Origin: Roseomonas sp. AR75
Lineage (GTDB): Bacteria; Pseudomonadota; Alphaproteobacteria; Acetobacterales; Acetobacteraceae
DNA: 64,000 nt
Reading direction: 5' to 3'
Assembly (NCBI RefSeq): GCF_005222815.1
Contig: NZ_STGB01000002.1
Location: 434,001-498,000, forward strand
Shown here piece after piece: positions 48,100 to 56,043 of the stretch. A model generated the notes under the pieces. That model searched no databases. It was not told the DNA's origin and saw nothing but the letters and a program-made list of their open reading frames with translations. Position numbers and translations under genes: made by a program. The stretch's first letter is position 1, and each line of letters starts with the position of its first letter.

Positions 48100-49026
48100 C
48101 TAGGCGCCTGGCCAAGCCGCCAGCACATCCCTGAGAGTCGCGATGGCGGACGGCGGCAGCGGCCAGGCGGCGGGTGGGCGCGCGGCGCCGACATCCTCGC
48201 CCTGCAGCGCCAGCGCCGCCTTCACGACGGACACGTTCGCGCCGTTGCCCTCGGCGGCGCGCAGCCGCTCGAAGGGTTCGATGCCGGCGATGGCGGCGTT
48301 CGCTTCTTCCATGTCGCCCTGCCGCAGCGCGCGCAGCACGCGCATCGACAGATGCGGCGCGACATTGATGACGCCGGAGGTGAAGCCGCGCGCGCCGAGC
48401 GCCGTCATCGGCGGCGCCCAGGGCTCGGCCAGGCCGCAGATCCAGGCGAGATGCGGATGCGCCCGCCGGGCCGCGGCCAGGTTCATCAGGTTGGGCGTTG
48501 CCCATTTCACGCCGACGACGCCGGGGATGGCGCAAAGCGCAGCAATGGCGTCGGCGCCGCCGCTGTCGTCGCGCAGATACAGCACGACCGGCAGGCCCTG
48601 CGCCGCCTCCGCCACGCGGGCGACATAGGCGGCGACGCCGCGCGGCGCGCGGAAGGGATCGGGCGGCTGATGAACCATGATGGCGTCGCAGCCATCCGCC
48701 TTCGCCGCGGCCGCAAGCTCCGCCGCTTCCGCCACGCTGCGACCGACGCCGGCGACCACCACGGCGCGACCCGCGACCAGCTCCGGCACGGCGGCCTGCA
48801 TGCGGCGCGCCTCGTTGAAGGTCAGGCCGTAGAATTCGGAGGTGTTGCCGTTCACGGTTAGCGCGCCGATGCCCGCTTCGGCGGCGCGCGCGATGATCGG
48901 TGCGAGCCGCTCCGGCACGGGGCGATCCGCGGCGTCGAAGGGCGTCACCAGGATGCCGGAGACGCCGGACAGCGCCTCCAACACGCGCGGCGAGGCAGGA
49001 AGTGGGCGGGGCAATCCGTCGGTCAT
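48100..49026 (-). CDS. DapA-family (dihydrodipicolinate synthase/N-acetylneuraminate lyase) aldolase or dehydratase
   Basis: TIM-barrel protein of 308 residues. The Schiff-base lysine is in GVVGVKWATPN, the phenolic tyrosine in VVLYLRDD, and the substrate loop reads VNGNTSEFYGL in place of GTTGE, so it is not a dihydrodipicolinate synthase. Family relatives dehydrate and decarboxylate 5-dehydro-4-deoxyglucarate or cleave keto acids. The ATG at 49026 overlaps the gntR stop (ATGA); a TTG 15 bases upstream is less likely. Together with the acid-sugar dehydratase this suggests aldarate breakdown. Confidence 0.85.
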   Translation of the reverse strand: MTDGLPRPLPASPRVLEALSGVSGILVTPFDAADRPVPERLAPIIARAAEAGIGALTVNGNTSEFYGLTFNEARRMQAAVPELVAGRAVVVAGVGRSVAEAAELAAAAKADGCDAIMVHQPPDPFRAPRGVAAYVARVAEAAQGLPVVLYLRDDSGGADAIAALCAIPGVVGVKWATPNLMNLAAARRAHPHLAWICGLAEPWAPPMTALGARGFTSGVINVAPHLSMRVLRALRQGDMEEANAAIAGIEPFERLRAAEGNGANVSVVKAALALQGEDVGAARPPAAWPLPPSAIATLRDVLAAWPGA

Positions 49027-49727
49027 GGCGTGCGTGTCCAATGGCTGGGCGTGGCAGCGGAATCCGGGAAGGCGATGGCCAGCGAGCGCAGCGTGTGGGC
49101 GCGGATTGCTGCCTCGGCGGCTGCGGGGTCGCGGGCCAGCACGGCGGCGACGATGGCAGCATGCTCGGCCAGGGCGCGGGCCGGCTCCTCCGCGGTGCCG
49201 AGGATGCGCGCACGGGTCAGGTGGTCATAGGCGCGCAGCCCCGCGCGCAGGCGCTGGATGTCGGGGCTCGCGGCGGCCTGGTGCAGCGCCTCGTGCAGCG
49301 CGGCATTGGCAGCGGCCAGCGCGGCGCGATCGCCCTGGCGCGTCGTAGCCTCGATGTCGGCAAGGCAGCGTCGCAGCGCGGCGCGGTCGGCCTCGGTCGC
49401 GCGCGTGGCGGCGAGGGCGGCTGCAAGCCCCTCCAGCGCGGCGCGGATCAGGCCGATCTCGACCAGCCGCGCCGGGCTGAGATCGGCGACATAGGTGCCG
49501 CTGCGCGGGCGGCTTTCCACCATCCCCTCGGTTTCCAGCTGGCGCAGCGCCGCCCGCACCGGCTGGGCGGAGATGTCGAGCGTCGCGGCCAGGCCACGTT
49601 CGGAAATGCGCTGGCCGGGCGCGAGGGTGCCGGCCACGATGGCATCGCGGATGCGCTCATAGGCGCGGCCGGCGAGGGAACGGAGTTCGTCCCCGGCAAA
49701 GGGGCGCAGCTTCAGGTCATCGGGCAC
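49023..49727 (-). CDS. GntR-family regulator with FCD domain
   Basis: DNA-binding regulator of 234 residues. The winged helix-turn-helix lies at about 16-80 (AYERIRDAIVAGTLAPGQRISERGLA split over two lines of conserved sequence, ending ESRPRSGTYVAD), and the FCD effector domain at about 90-215 has LHEALHQAAASPDIQRL and EHAAIVAAVLARD. The GTG at 49727 is chosen because the family N-terminus begins just after it. A 7-bp inverted repeat lies 5 bases upstream (49732-49750), fitting autoregulation. It heads the putative acid-sugar operon and overlaps the DapA-family gene. Confidence 0.88.
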   Translation of the reverse strand: MPDDLKLRPFAGDELRSLAGRAYERIRDAIVAGTLAPGQRISERGLAATLDISAQPVRAALRQLETEGMVESRPRSGTYVADLSPARLVEIGLIRAALEGLAAALAATRATEADRAALRRCLADIEATTRQGDRAALAAANAALHEALHQAAASPDIQRLRAGLRAYDHLTRARILGTAEEPARALAEHAAIVAAVLARDPAAAEAAIRAHTLRSLAIAFPDSAATPSHWTRTP

Positions 49728-49731
49728 GTTT

Positions 49732-49750
49732 CTGCCATAGCAGATGGCAG
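49732..49750. promoter_or_regulatory. Candidate GntR operator
   Basis: Perfect inverted repeat CTGCCAT (49732-49738), spacer AGCAG, ATGGCAG (49744-49750), lying 5 bases upstream of the gntR start and 78 bases upstream of trpG on the other strand. Size and position match sites used by FadR-type GntR regulators. Confidence 0.6.
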
Positions 49751-49827
49751 ATGTGGCGGCAACGCGGCCCTGCCCCATTGCGGTCACACTTGATGAATCC
49801 GCGGCGCCGGCAGAGAGTCCCCGCGCC

Positions 49828-50427
49828 ATGATCCTGCTGATCGACAACTACGACAGCTTCACCTTCAATCTCTTCCACTTCCTCGGTGATCTTGGGGCGG
49901 TGGTCGAGGTGCGGCGCAACGACAGCCTCTCCGTGGAGGAGGCTTTGGCGATGCAGCCCGAAGCCGTCGTGCTCTCGCCGGGCCCCTGCACGCCGAACGA
50001 GGCGGGGATCTCGCTCGACCTGATCGCCGCCGCGGCCGAACGGCGCCTGCCGCTGCTTGGGGTCTGCCTGGGACACCAGGCGATCGGCCAGGCCTTTGGC
50101 GGCAAGGTCGCGCGCGCGCCGGTGCCGGTGCACGGCAAGGTCTGGGAAGTGACCCATGGCGGCACCGATATCTTCGCCGGCCTCCCCTCCCCCTTCCGCG
50201 CCACGCGCTACCATTCCCTGGTGGTCGAGGATCTGCCGGAGACCTTGATCCCGACCGCGCGGACCTCGGACGGGCTGGTGATGGGCCTGGCGCATCGCGA
50301 CCTGCCGATCTGGGGCGTGCAGTTCCACCCGGAGAGCATCGCCTCCGAGCATGGCCACGACATGCTGCGCAATTTTCTGTCTCTCTCGGGCGTAGGCGCG
50401 GGGCGGAACGCGCCGGTGGCGGCGTGA
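49828..50427 (+). CDS. trpG: Anthranilate synthase glutamine amidotransferase subunit TrpG
   Basis: Class I glutamine amidotransferase of 199 residues, supplying ammonia to TrpE for anthranilate. The nucleophile is Cys80 in [12 protein letters not shown], with His167 and Glu169 in FHPES completing the triad. [15 protein letters not shown] is the standard start. It may also serve aminodeoxychorismate synthase as PabA. The stop overlaps the trpD GTG (GTGA). No trpE is next to it; the upstream neighbour is the divergent gntR gene. Confidence 0.94.
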   Translation: MILLIDNYDSFTFNLFHFLGDLGAVVEVRRNDSLSVEEALAMQPEAVVLSPGPCTPNEAGISLDLIAAAAERRLPLLGVCLGHQAIGQAFGGKVARAPVPVHGKVWEVTHGGTDIFAGLPSPFRATRYHSLVVEDLPETLIPTARTSDGLVMGLAHRDLPIWGVQFHPESIASEHGHDMLRNFLSLSGVGAGRNAPVAA

Positions 50428-51452
50428 AGCAGGTCCTGGCGCGGCTGGCCGCCGGCGAGCGGCTGGCGGAGAGCGAGGCCGAGGCCGCCTTCGGGATGAT
50501 CATGGCCGGCGAGGCGACGCCTGCGCAGATCGCCGGGCTTCTGATGGCCATGCGCGTCCGCGGCGAGACCGTGGCGGAGATGACCGGCGCCGTCCGTGCC
50601 ATGCGCGCCCGCATGACCGCGGTGGAGGCGCCGCCGGATGCCATGGACATCGTCGGCACCGGCGGCGACGCGGCCGGCACGCTCAACATCTCCACCGCCA
50701 CGGCGCTGGTCGTGGCCGGCTGCGGGGTGAAGGTGGCCAAGCACGGCAACCGGGCTTTGTCCTCGAAGTCCGGCGCGGCCGATGCGCTGACGGCGCTCGG
50801 CATCCCCGTGATGGAGACGCCTTTGGAGCGCCTGCCGGCGATCCTGGAGGAAGCCGGCATGTGCTTCCTGATGGCACCGCGCCACCACAGCGCGCTGCGC
50901 CATGCCGCGGGTCCGCGCATGGAACTCGGCACCCGCACCATCTTCAACCTGCTGGGGCCGCTCGCGAATCCCGCCCGCGTGAAGCGCCAGATGACCGGCG
51001 CCTTCTCCGCCGATTGGCTGCGCCCGATGGCGGAGACGCTCGCCCGGCTCGGGACGGAACGCGCCTGGCTGGTGCATGGCCAGGGGCTCGACGAGCTGAC
51101 GCTGGCCGGTCCCTCCCAGGTGGTGGAGCTGCACGCCGGCGCGATCCGCGCCTTCGAGATCACGCCCGAGGAGGCCGGCCTGCCCCGCGCGCCCGCCGAG
51201 GCGCTGCGCGGCGGCGAGCCGGCGGAGAACGCCATCGCGCTGCAGGCGCTGCTGGAAGGCGCGCCGGGTGCCTATCGCGACTGCGTCCTGCTCAACGCCG
51301 CCGCGTCGCTCATCGTCGCCGGCAAGGCAGCCACGCTGCGCGACGGGGTTGCCATGGCGGCGCGGAGCCTTGATGGGGGCGCCGCGTTGGATGTGCTGCG
51401 CAAGCTCCGCGCCGCGGCGGCCCCCCCGCCGCCCCTGCCCCCCGAATCCTGA
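50424..51452 (+). CDS. trpD: Anthranilate phosphoribosyltransferase TrpD
   Basis: Protein of 342 residues joining anthranilate to phosphoribosyl pyrophosphate. The PRPP loop is DIVGTGGD at 75-82, with [10 protein letters not shown] next and [14 protein letters not shown] at 104-117; [21 protein letters not shown] covers the anthranilate site. The start is GTG overlapping the trpG stop, and trpC follows after 11 bases. The last 15 residues are a proline-rich tail with no conserved role. Confidence 0.95.
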   Translation: MKQVLARLAAGERLAESEAEAAFGMIMAGEATPAQIAGLLMAMRVRGETVAEMTGAVRAMRARMTAVEAPPDAMDIVGTGGDAAGTLNISTATALVVAGCGVKVAKHGNRALSSKSGAADALTALGIPVMETPLERLPAILEEAGMCFLMAPRHHSALRHAAGPRMELGTRTIFNLLGPLANPARVKRQMTGAFSADWLRPMAETLARLGTERAWLVHGQGLDELTLAGPSQVVELHAGAIRAFEITPEEAGLPRAPAEALRGGEPAENAIALQALLEGAPGAYRDCVLLNAAASLIVAGKAATLRDGVAMAARSLDGGAALDVLRKLRAAAAPPPPLPPES

Positions 51453-51463
51453 GCACCCTTACC

Positions 51464-52285
51464 ATGAATGCCTCGACCGACCTGATGTCCGACACGCTCG
51501 CCCGGATCCTCGCCGACAAATACGACGAGGTGCGGGACCGCTCGGCCGAGCTCCCGCTGGCCGAGATGGAGCGAAAGGCGCGCGACGCCGAGCCGCCCCG
51601 CGACTTCACCGGCGCGCTGTGCGAGGCCGTGGCGGAGGGCCGGGTCGGGCTGATCGCCGAGATCAAGCGGGCCTCTCCCTCGGGCGGCCTGATCCGCGAC
51701 CCGTTCGAGCCGGCGGCGCTGGCGAAGGCCTATGAAGCGGCGGGCGCCGCCTGCCTCTCGGTGCTGACCGACGGCCCCTATTTCCAGGGGTCCGCCGAGG
51801 ACCTTGCCGCCGCTCGCGGCGCCTGCGCCCTGCCGGTGCTGCGCAAGGACTTCATGGTGCATCCCTGGCAGGTGTTCGAGGCCCGCGCCATGGGCGCGGA
51901 CTGCATACTGCTGATCCTGGCCGCGCTTTCGGACGAGCAGGCGCACGAGCTTGAGGACATCGCCCGCTCGCTGGACATGTCCGTGCTCGCCGAGGTGCAT
52001 GACCGGCGGGAGCTGGACCGCGCCCTGGGGCTGGAGACGCGGCTGATCGGCGTGAACAACCGGAACCTGAAGACGCTGGTGACGGACCTGGCGGTGTCCG
52101 ACGAACTGGTGCCGCTGATCCCCGCGGACCGCATCCCGGTCAGCGAGAGCGGCATCCGCACGCCCGAGGACGTGGTGCGCATCTGCAAGGCCGGCGCCCG
52201 CTGCCTGCTGGTGGGCGAACACCTGCTGCGCCAAGAGGACGTGACGGCGGCGGCGAGCCAGTTGATCCACGCCATTCCGGGCTAG
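51464..52285 (+). CDS. trpC: Indole-3-glycerol phosphate synthase TrpC
   Basis: TIM-barrel enzyme of 273 residues closing the indole ring. It carries LIAEIKRASPSGGLI (catalytic lysine near 67), VLTDGPYFQGS, VLRKDFMVHPWQ with the second lysine, VNNRNLKTL and PVSESGIRTPEDV. The start is the ATG at 51464 or, 21 bases on, MSDTLARILADK. It is the last gene of trpGDC here; the next gene on this strand, moaC, is 968 bases away because an inverted gene intervenes. Confidence 0.95.
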   Translation: MNASTDLMSDTLARILADKYDEVRDRSAELPLAEMERKARDAEPPRDFTGALCEAVAEGRVGLIAEIKRASPSGGLIRDPFEPAALAKAYEAAGAACLSVLTDGPYFQGSAEDLAAARGACALPVLRKDFMVHPWQVFEARAMGADCILLILAALSDEQAHELEDIARSLDMSVLAEVHDRRELDRALGLETRLIGVNNRNLKTLVTDLAVSDELVPLIPADRIPVSESGIRTPEDVVRICKAGARCLLVGEHLLRQEDVTAAASQLIHAIPG

Positions 52286-52360
52286 GGCAAGGGCGGCGCC
52301 AATGGATCGGATACCCCGGCTCCGCTGAGCTTCGCCTGCGCCGTAACGGCAGGCAGACGG

Positions 52361-53086
52361 CTAACGCGGCGCGCCGGCCGGCACGAAAGCCGCGGTGCTG
52401 CAGGGATTCGATGGGACGGGCGAGAACGCAATCAAGCCACCCGTGCTGGCGTCCGGTCTATCGACCAACTTTTCGACGAGTCTGCGCAACTCGGCCGGCG
52501 TCGTGAAGCCAGCAACAACTTCGTGGTAGCCAACGCCGGCCCGGCGAAGTGCCTCCTTCTTGACGGCATCCCGTGCAGCCGCCGTGCCTTGGTAGTGCGC
52601 GCCACCCTGGTACTCGATGGCATAGCGCGGCCGATAGTTTCCATCCATGAGAAGCAGGTCCACCCGCTTCGAGTTGACGCATCGGAACGCTTCCTGGTCC
52701 TTCGAGCGGAGAACCTCCCCGAGCGACACCTGCGCCATGACATGCCACGACGGATTGCAGGCGTGAACGGCGCGGCGCAGTTCGGCAAAGACGCGCGCTT
52801 CGCCGCTGTTGAGCAGCGGCTGGATCGTGAACTCCGCGTCCATGACGATGCGCAGTTGACCAGCGGCGTCGGGCGGCGTTCGACCAGCCCAGTCCCGTCG
52901 CGTTGGCCAAGTGCCTCGTGGAGCGCTCGCGCCCGCCGGTCCAGAAGCAGGAGCCTTTGAGCGCGGTTCGGCCCGCTTGGCACGGCGTAACCGCCCGAGT
53001 GTACGCAAAACGAAGATCAGACCCAACACAAGCGCGATGATCGGCATGATCACCGCTTCTGCAGTGTCGGCGTTCTGTGGTGACAT
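52361..53086 (-). CDS. DUF2726 domain protein, membrane-anchored, likely acquired
   Basis: Protein of 241 residues with an N-terminal helix ([20 protein letters not shown]), a Pro/Arg-rich linker and a C-terminal DUF2726 domain starting near [26 protein letters not shown] and [13 protein letters not shown] give the ExQG...H...D pattern seen in this nuclease-like (PD-(D/E)xK type) group. Codon third positions are less G/C biased than in its neighbours, and it sits inverted between trpC and moaC, both signs of insertion. Start at 53086, or 39 bases later at MPIIALV. The function of the domain is unproven. Confidence 0.75.
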   Translation of the reverse strand: MSPQNADTAEAVIMPIIALVLGLIFVLRTLGRLRRAKRAEPRSKAPASGPAGASAPRGTWPTRRDWAGRTPPDAAGQLRIVMDAEFTIQPLLNSGEARVFAELRRAVHACNPSWHVMAQVSLGEVLRSKDQEAFRCVNSKRVDLLLMDGNYRPRYAIEYQGGAHYQGTAAARDAVKKEALRRAGVGYHEVVAGFTTPAELRRLVEKLVDRPDASTGGLIAFSPVPSNPCSTAAFVPAGAPR

Positions 53087-53253
53087 GGCGGCAAGCGACT
53101 TCGTTCTTGAAGCGCACGATCTACAGCCGGACCCGGGACCGGAGCACCCGCTATCGCTTTCAATCTGCGATAATGCGCGCTTCAGACCGAGCCAGCCCCT
53201 TTTGCGCCAGGCCAACCCTCCCCCGGGCATCCTGGACCGCCTATCCTGCCGCC

Positions 53254-53730
53254 ATGACCGGCAAGCTCACCCATTTCGACGACCAGGGCCGCGCGGCCAT
53301 GGTGGACGTCTCGGCGAAGCCGGACACCGCCCGCACCGCGATCGCGCGCGGGCGCATCATCATGCGGCCCGAGACCTTCGCACTCATCAACGACGGAAAG
53401 ATGGGCAAGGGCGACGTGCTGGGCGTTGCACGTATCGCCGGGATCATGGCGGCCAAGCGGACATCCGACCTCATCCCGCTCTGCCACCCGCTGATGCTCT
53501 CCAAGGTGAGCCTGGAGCTGACGCCGGTCGCGCCCGACGCGGTGGAAATCGAGGCGACGGTGAAGCTGAACGGCCAGACGGGCGTGGAGATGGAGGCGCT
53601 GACCGCCGTCAGCGTCGCGGCACTCACCATCTACGACATGTGCAAGGCGGTGGATCGCGGCATGACCATCGAGGCGGTGCGCGTGGTGCACAAATCCGGC
53701 GGCAAGTCCGGCAGCTGGGACGCCGCCTGA
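53254..53730 (+). CDS. moaC: Cyclic pyranopterin monophosphate synthase MoaC
   Basis: Protein of 158 residues for the first stage of molybdenum cofactor synthesis. [14 protein letters not shown] opens the family sequence, with [15 protein letters not shown] and [17 protein letters not shown] in the core. METALTAVSV-type residues appear as [20 protein letters not shown], and KSGGKSGSW ends the active site. moeA follows after 1 base. Since the DUF2726 gene separates it from trpC, it probably needs its own promoter within 53087-53253. Confidence 0.95.
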   Translation: MTGKLTHFDDQGRAAMVDVSAKPDTARTAIARGRIIMRPETFALINDGKMGKGDVLGVARIAGIMAAKRTSDLIPLCHPLMLSKVSLELTPVAPDAVEIEATVKLNGQTGVEMEALTAVSVAALTIYDMCKAVDRGMTIEAVRVVHKSGGKSGSWDAA

Positions 53731-53731
53731 G

Positions 53732-54937
53732 ATGCTCGCGCTGGAAGAGGCCCGCGCCCGCATCCTGGCCGCGCTGGAGCCCACGCCGGCCGAGACCGTC
53801 GCGCTGGCCGAGGGCTGGAACCGCGTGCTGGCCCGGCCGGTGCCGGCGCGGCTGACGCAGCCGCCGGCCGATGTCTCGGCGATGGATGGCTACGCCCTGC
53901 GCGCGGCGGACGGCGCGGAGGGCGCGCGCCTGGATGTGATCGGCAGCGCGCCGGCCGGGCATCCCTTCGCCGGCGCGGTGGGGCCGGGACAGGCCGTGCG
54001 GATCTTCACCGGCGGCTTCGTCCCGCCAGGCGCCGATGCGATCCTGCTGCAGGAGGATGCCGAGGAAACGGACGGTCGCGTCCTGGTGAAGGAGGCGGTG
54101 AAGCAGGGTCGCTGGGTCCGCCGCAAAGGGCTGGACTTCGCGGCCGGCGACACGCTGCTGCCAGCCGGGCGCCGCCTCACCGCGCGCGACATCGGCCTCG
54201 CCGCCGCCGGCAACAATCCCTGGCTGACGGTGCACCGCCAGCCGCGCATCGGCATCCTGGCGACCGGCGACGAGATCGCCCTGCCCGGCGAGCCGATACC
54301 CGCCGGCGGCATCGTCTCCTCCAACGCCCACGCGCTCTCGGCGCTGGTGCGCGCGGCGGGCGGCGCGCCGATCATCCTGCCGATCGCGCCCGACGACCGC
54401 GACGCGATCGCGGCCGCGGCCGCTGCCGCGCGGGCCTGCGACATGCTGGTGACCACAGGCGGCGCCAGCGTGGGCGAGCACGACCTGGTGCAGCAGGCGC
54501 TCGGGCCGGAAGGCTTCGCGCTGGATTTCTGGAAGATCGCGATGCGGCCGGGCAAGCCGCTGATCTGGGGACGGCTCGGACGCACGCCGGTGCTTGGGCT
54601 GCCGGGCAACCCGGTTTCGGCACTGGTCTGCGCGGTGCAGTTCCTGGTGCCGGCGCTGGCGGTGCTCTCCGGCCTGCCGGCCGCGCCGCCGCGGACCATG
54701 CTGGTGCGCGCCGGGGCGCCGCTGGCGGCCAACGACAAGCGCTTCGACCATCTGCGCGCCAGCCTCTCGGCCGACGCGGCGGGGCATCCCGTCGCCACGC
54801 CCTATCCGGTGCAGGACAGTTCCATGCTGGCGACCCTGGCGCGGGCGGAGGCGCTGATCCTGCGCCCGCCGAACGCAGCCGCCCTGCCCGTGGGCGCCGA
54901 GGTCGAGGCCATTCCGCTGGGTCAGTTCGGCATCTGA
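53732..54937 (+). CDS. moeA: Molybdopterin molybdenumtransferase MoeA
   Basis: Protein of 401 residues that inserts molybdate into adenylylated molybdopterin. Conserved features are DVSAMDGYALRA at 47-58, GGFVPPGADAIL, ILATGDEI, VTTGGASVGEHDLV and VLGLPGNPVSALV. Domain order is the usual MoeA one, with domain IV at the C-terminus. It is 1 base from moaC and 133 bases ahead of lexA. The cofactor would serve enzymes such as the molybdenum hydroxylase at 32557-34851. Confidence 0.95.
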   Translation: MLALEEARARILAALEPTPAETVALAEGWNRVLARPVPARLTQPPADVSAMDGYALRAADGAEGARLDVIGSAPAGHPFAGAVGPGQAVRIFTGGFVPPGADAILLQEDAEETDGRVLVKEAVKQGRWVRRKGLDFAAGDTLLPAGRRLTARDIGLAAAGNNPWLTVHRQPRIGILATGDEIALPGEPIPAGGIVSSNAHALSALVRAAGGAPIILPIAPDDRDAIAAAAAAARACDMLVTTGGASVGEHDLVQQALGPEGFALDFWKIAMRPGKPLIWGRLGRTPVLGLPGNPVSALVCAVQFLVPALAVLSGLPAAPPRTMLVRAGAPLAANDKRFDHLRASLSADAAGHPVATPYPVQDSSMLATLARAEALILRPPNAAALPVGAEVEAIPLGQFGI

Positions 54938-54941
54938 TCCG

Positions 54942-54966
54942 TTTTTCCCACAGGGCCTGTGGAAAA
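54942..54966. other. A/T-flanked palindrome containing a DnaA-box-like 9-mer
   Basis: CCACAG and CTGTGG around GGC, flanked by TTTTTC on the left and AAAA on the right, form an extended hairpin 4 bases after the moeA stop. The minus-strand 9-mer TTTTCCACA (54958-54966) fits the relaxed DnaA box TTWTNCACA. It could be a moeA 3' hairpin or a DnaA site near lexA; a lone box is weak evidence. Confidence 0.4.
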
Positions 54967-54969
54967 GGT

Positions 54970-54999
54970 TTGACGCGACGCGGAGAACCTACCTAGAAC
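54970..54999 (+). promoter_or_regulatory. lexA promoter
   Basis: TTGACG (54970-54975), an 18-base spacer and TAGAAC (54994-54999) form a plausible sigma-70 promoter 72 bases before the lexA ATG. The -10 box lies inside the SOS box, so bound LexA would block it. Confidence 0.6.
54985..54999. promoter_or_regulatory. SOS box (LexA operator), GAAC-N7-GAAC
   Basis: GAAC at 54985-54988 and 54996-54999, separated by exactly 7 bases, is the direct-repeat operator recognised by alphaproteobacterial LexA. It lies upstream of lexA and overlaps the -10 box, predicting autoregulation and DNA-damage induction. Confidence 0.85.
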
Positions 55000-55070
55000 A
55001 CGCGAACTGATTCCCCGTTTGTTCGCCGGCTGCTGCCAGGGGGGCACAGCGGCGGCGGGAAGGAGGACGC

Positions 55071-55808
55071 ATGCTCACGCGGAAGCAGCACGAGTTGCTG
55101 ATGTTCATCGACAGGCACCTGCGTGACACCGGCTTCTCGCCTTCCTTCGAGGAGATGAAGGAAGCGCTGCGGCTGAAGTCCAAATCCGGCATTCACCGCC
55201 TGATCACGGCGCTGGAGGAGCGCGGCTTCCTGCGCCGCCGGGCACACCGCGCCCGCGCCCTGGAAGTGATCCGCCTGCCGGAAAATCTGGCGCCGCGGGG
55301 CGCCATCGCTGCCGCGCAGGCGGCGCCCGCGGCTTCGGCTGCCGCAGCCGGTTTCGCGCCGAATGTCATTCGCGGCAACTTCGCCGCCAATCTGCCGGGC
55401 GTTCCCAAGGCCGCGAACGAGGCGCCGGCGGTCCACCTGCCTCTTTATGGGCGGATCGCCGCCGGCCTGCCGATCGAGGCGCTGCGCGATTCCGGCGCCA
55501 GCGTCGAGGTGCCGGCGGCCATGCTGGCCAGTGGCGAGCACTACGCGCTGGAAGTCGCGGGCGACTCGATGGTGGAGGCCGGCATCCTCGATGGCGACAC
55601 CGTCATCATCCGCCGCGGCGACACGGCGGAGAACGGCTCCATCGTGGTGGCGCTGGTCGATGAGCAGGAAGTGACGCTGAAGCGCCTGCGCCGCCGCGGG
55701 AATTCCGTGGCGCTGGAGCCCGCGAACCGCAGTTACGAGACGCGAATCTTCGGGCCGGATCGGGTGCGGGTGCAGGGACGCCTGATCGGGCTGCTGCGGC
55801 GCTACTGA
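55071..55808 (+). CDS. lexA: LexA SOS repressor
   Basis: Repressor and self-cleaving protease of 245 residues. The N-terminal winged helix (1-65) begins [17 protein letters not shown]. The Ala-rich linker is long (about 75-120). The cleavage site is Ala131-Gly132 in [14 protein letters not shown], with catalytic Ser166 in [10 protein letters not shown] and Lys204 in VTLKRL. The start has AAGGAGG 7 bases upstream. RecA filaments trigger self-cleavage after DNA damage. The position after moeA is typical of alphaproteobacteria. Confidence 0.96.
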   Translation: MLTRKQHELLMFIDRHLRDTGFSPSFEEMKEALRLKSKSGIHRLITALEERGFLRRRAHRARALEVIRLPENLAPRGAIAAAQAAPAASAAAAGFAPNVIRGNFAANLPGVPKAANEAPAVHLPLYGRIAAGLPIEALRDSGASVEVPAAMLASGEHYALEVAGDSMVEAGILDGDTVIIRRGDTAENGSIVVALVDEQEVTLKRLRRRGNSVALEPANRSYETRIFGPDRVRVQGRLIGLLRRY

Positions 55809-56043
55809 TCCGCCCGCGGACGCAGCCGACGACCCAGGCGGCAGGCCCGCGCAGGGCGCGCGCCGCGAGGCAGGCCGCGTGCGCCGATCTGCGCGAATCA
55901 GACCGCCGGGGCTGCTGGTCGCCGCCCCGGCATCACGGGCCGGTCATGCCGCCGAAGATGCAGCTTGCACCGCCCGTGGATACGTGTTGCAGCAGCCTTC
56001 GGGACCTGCCGCGCCGCGGCGGGGTGATCCGGGGGGTGCTTCG

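Noticed and set aside
49744..49827. N-terminal extension of TrpG by 28 residues
   Set aside because: TrpG families begin at [11 protein letters not shown], and the extension would place the start inside the GntR operator-like repeat.
54942..54999. Replication origin near lexA
   Set aside because: Only one DnaA-like box is seen, with no cluster, no AT-rich unwinding region and no origin-linked genes.
55879..56043. Upstream extension of the B12-domain radical SAM gene by 55 codons
   Set aside because: Composition is low quality and the family begins near the FHFVMIKPSHYDD segment; a better start is at 56044.
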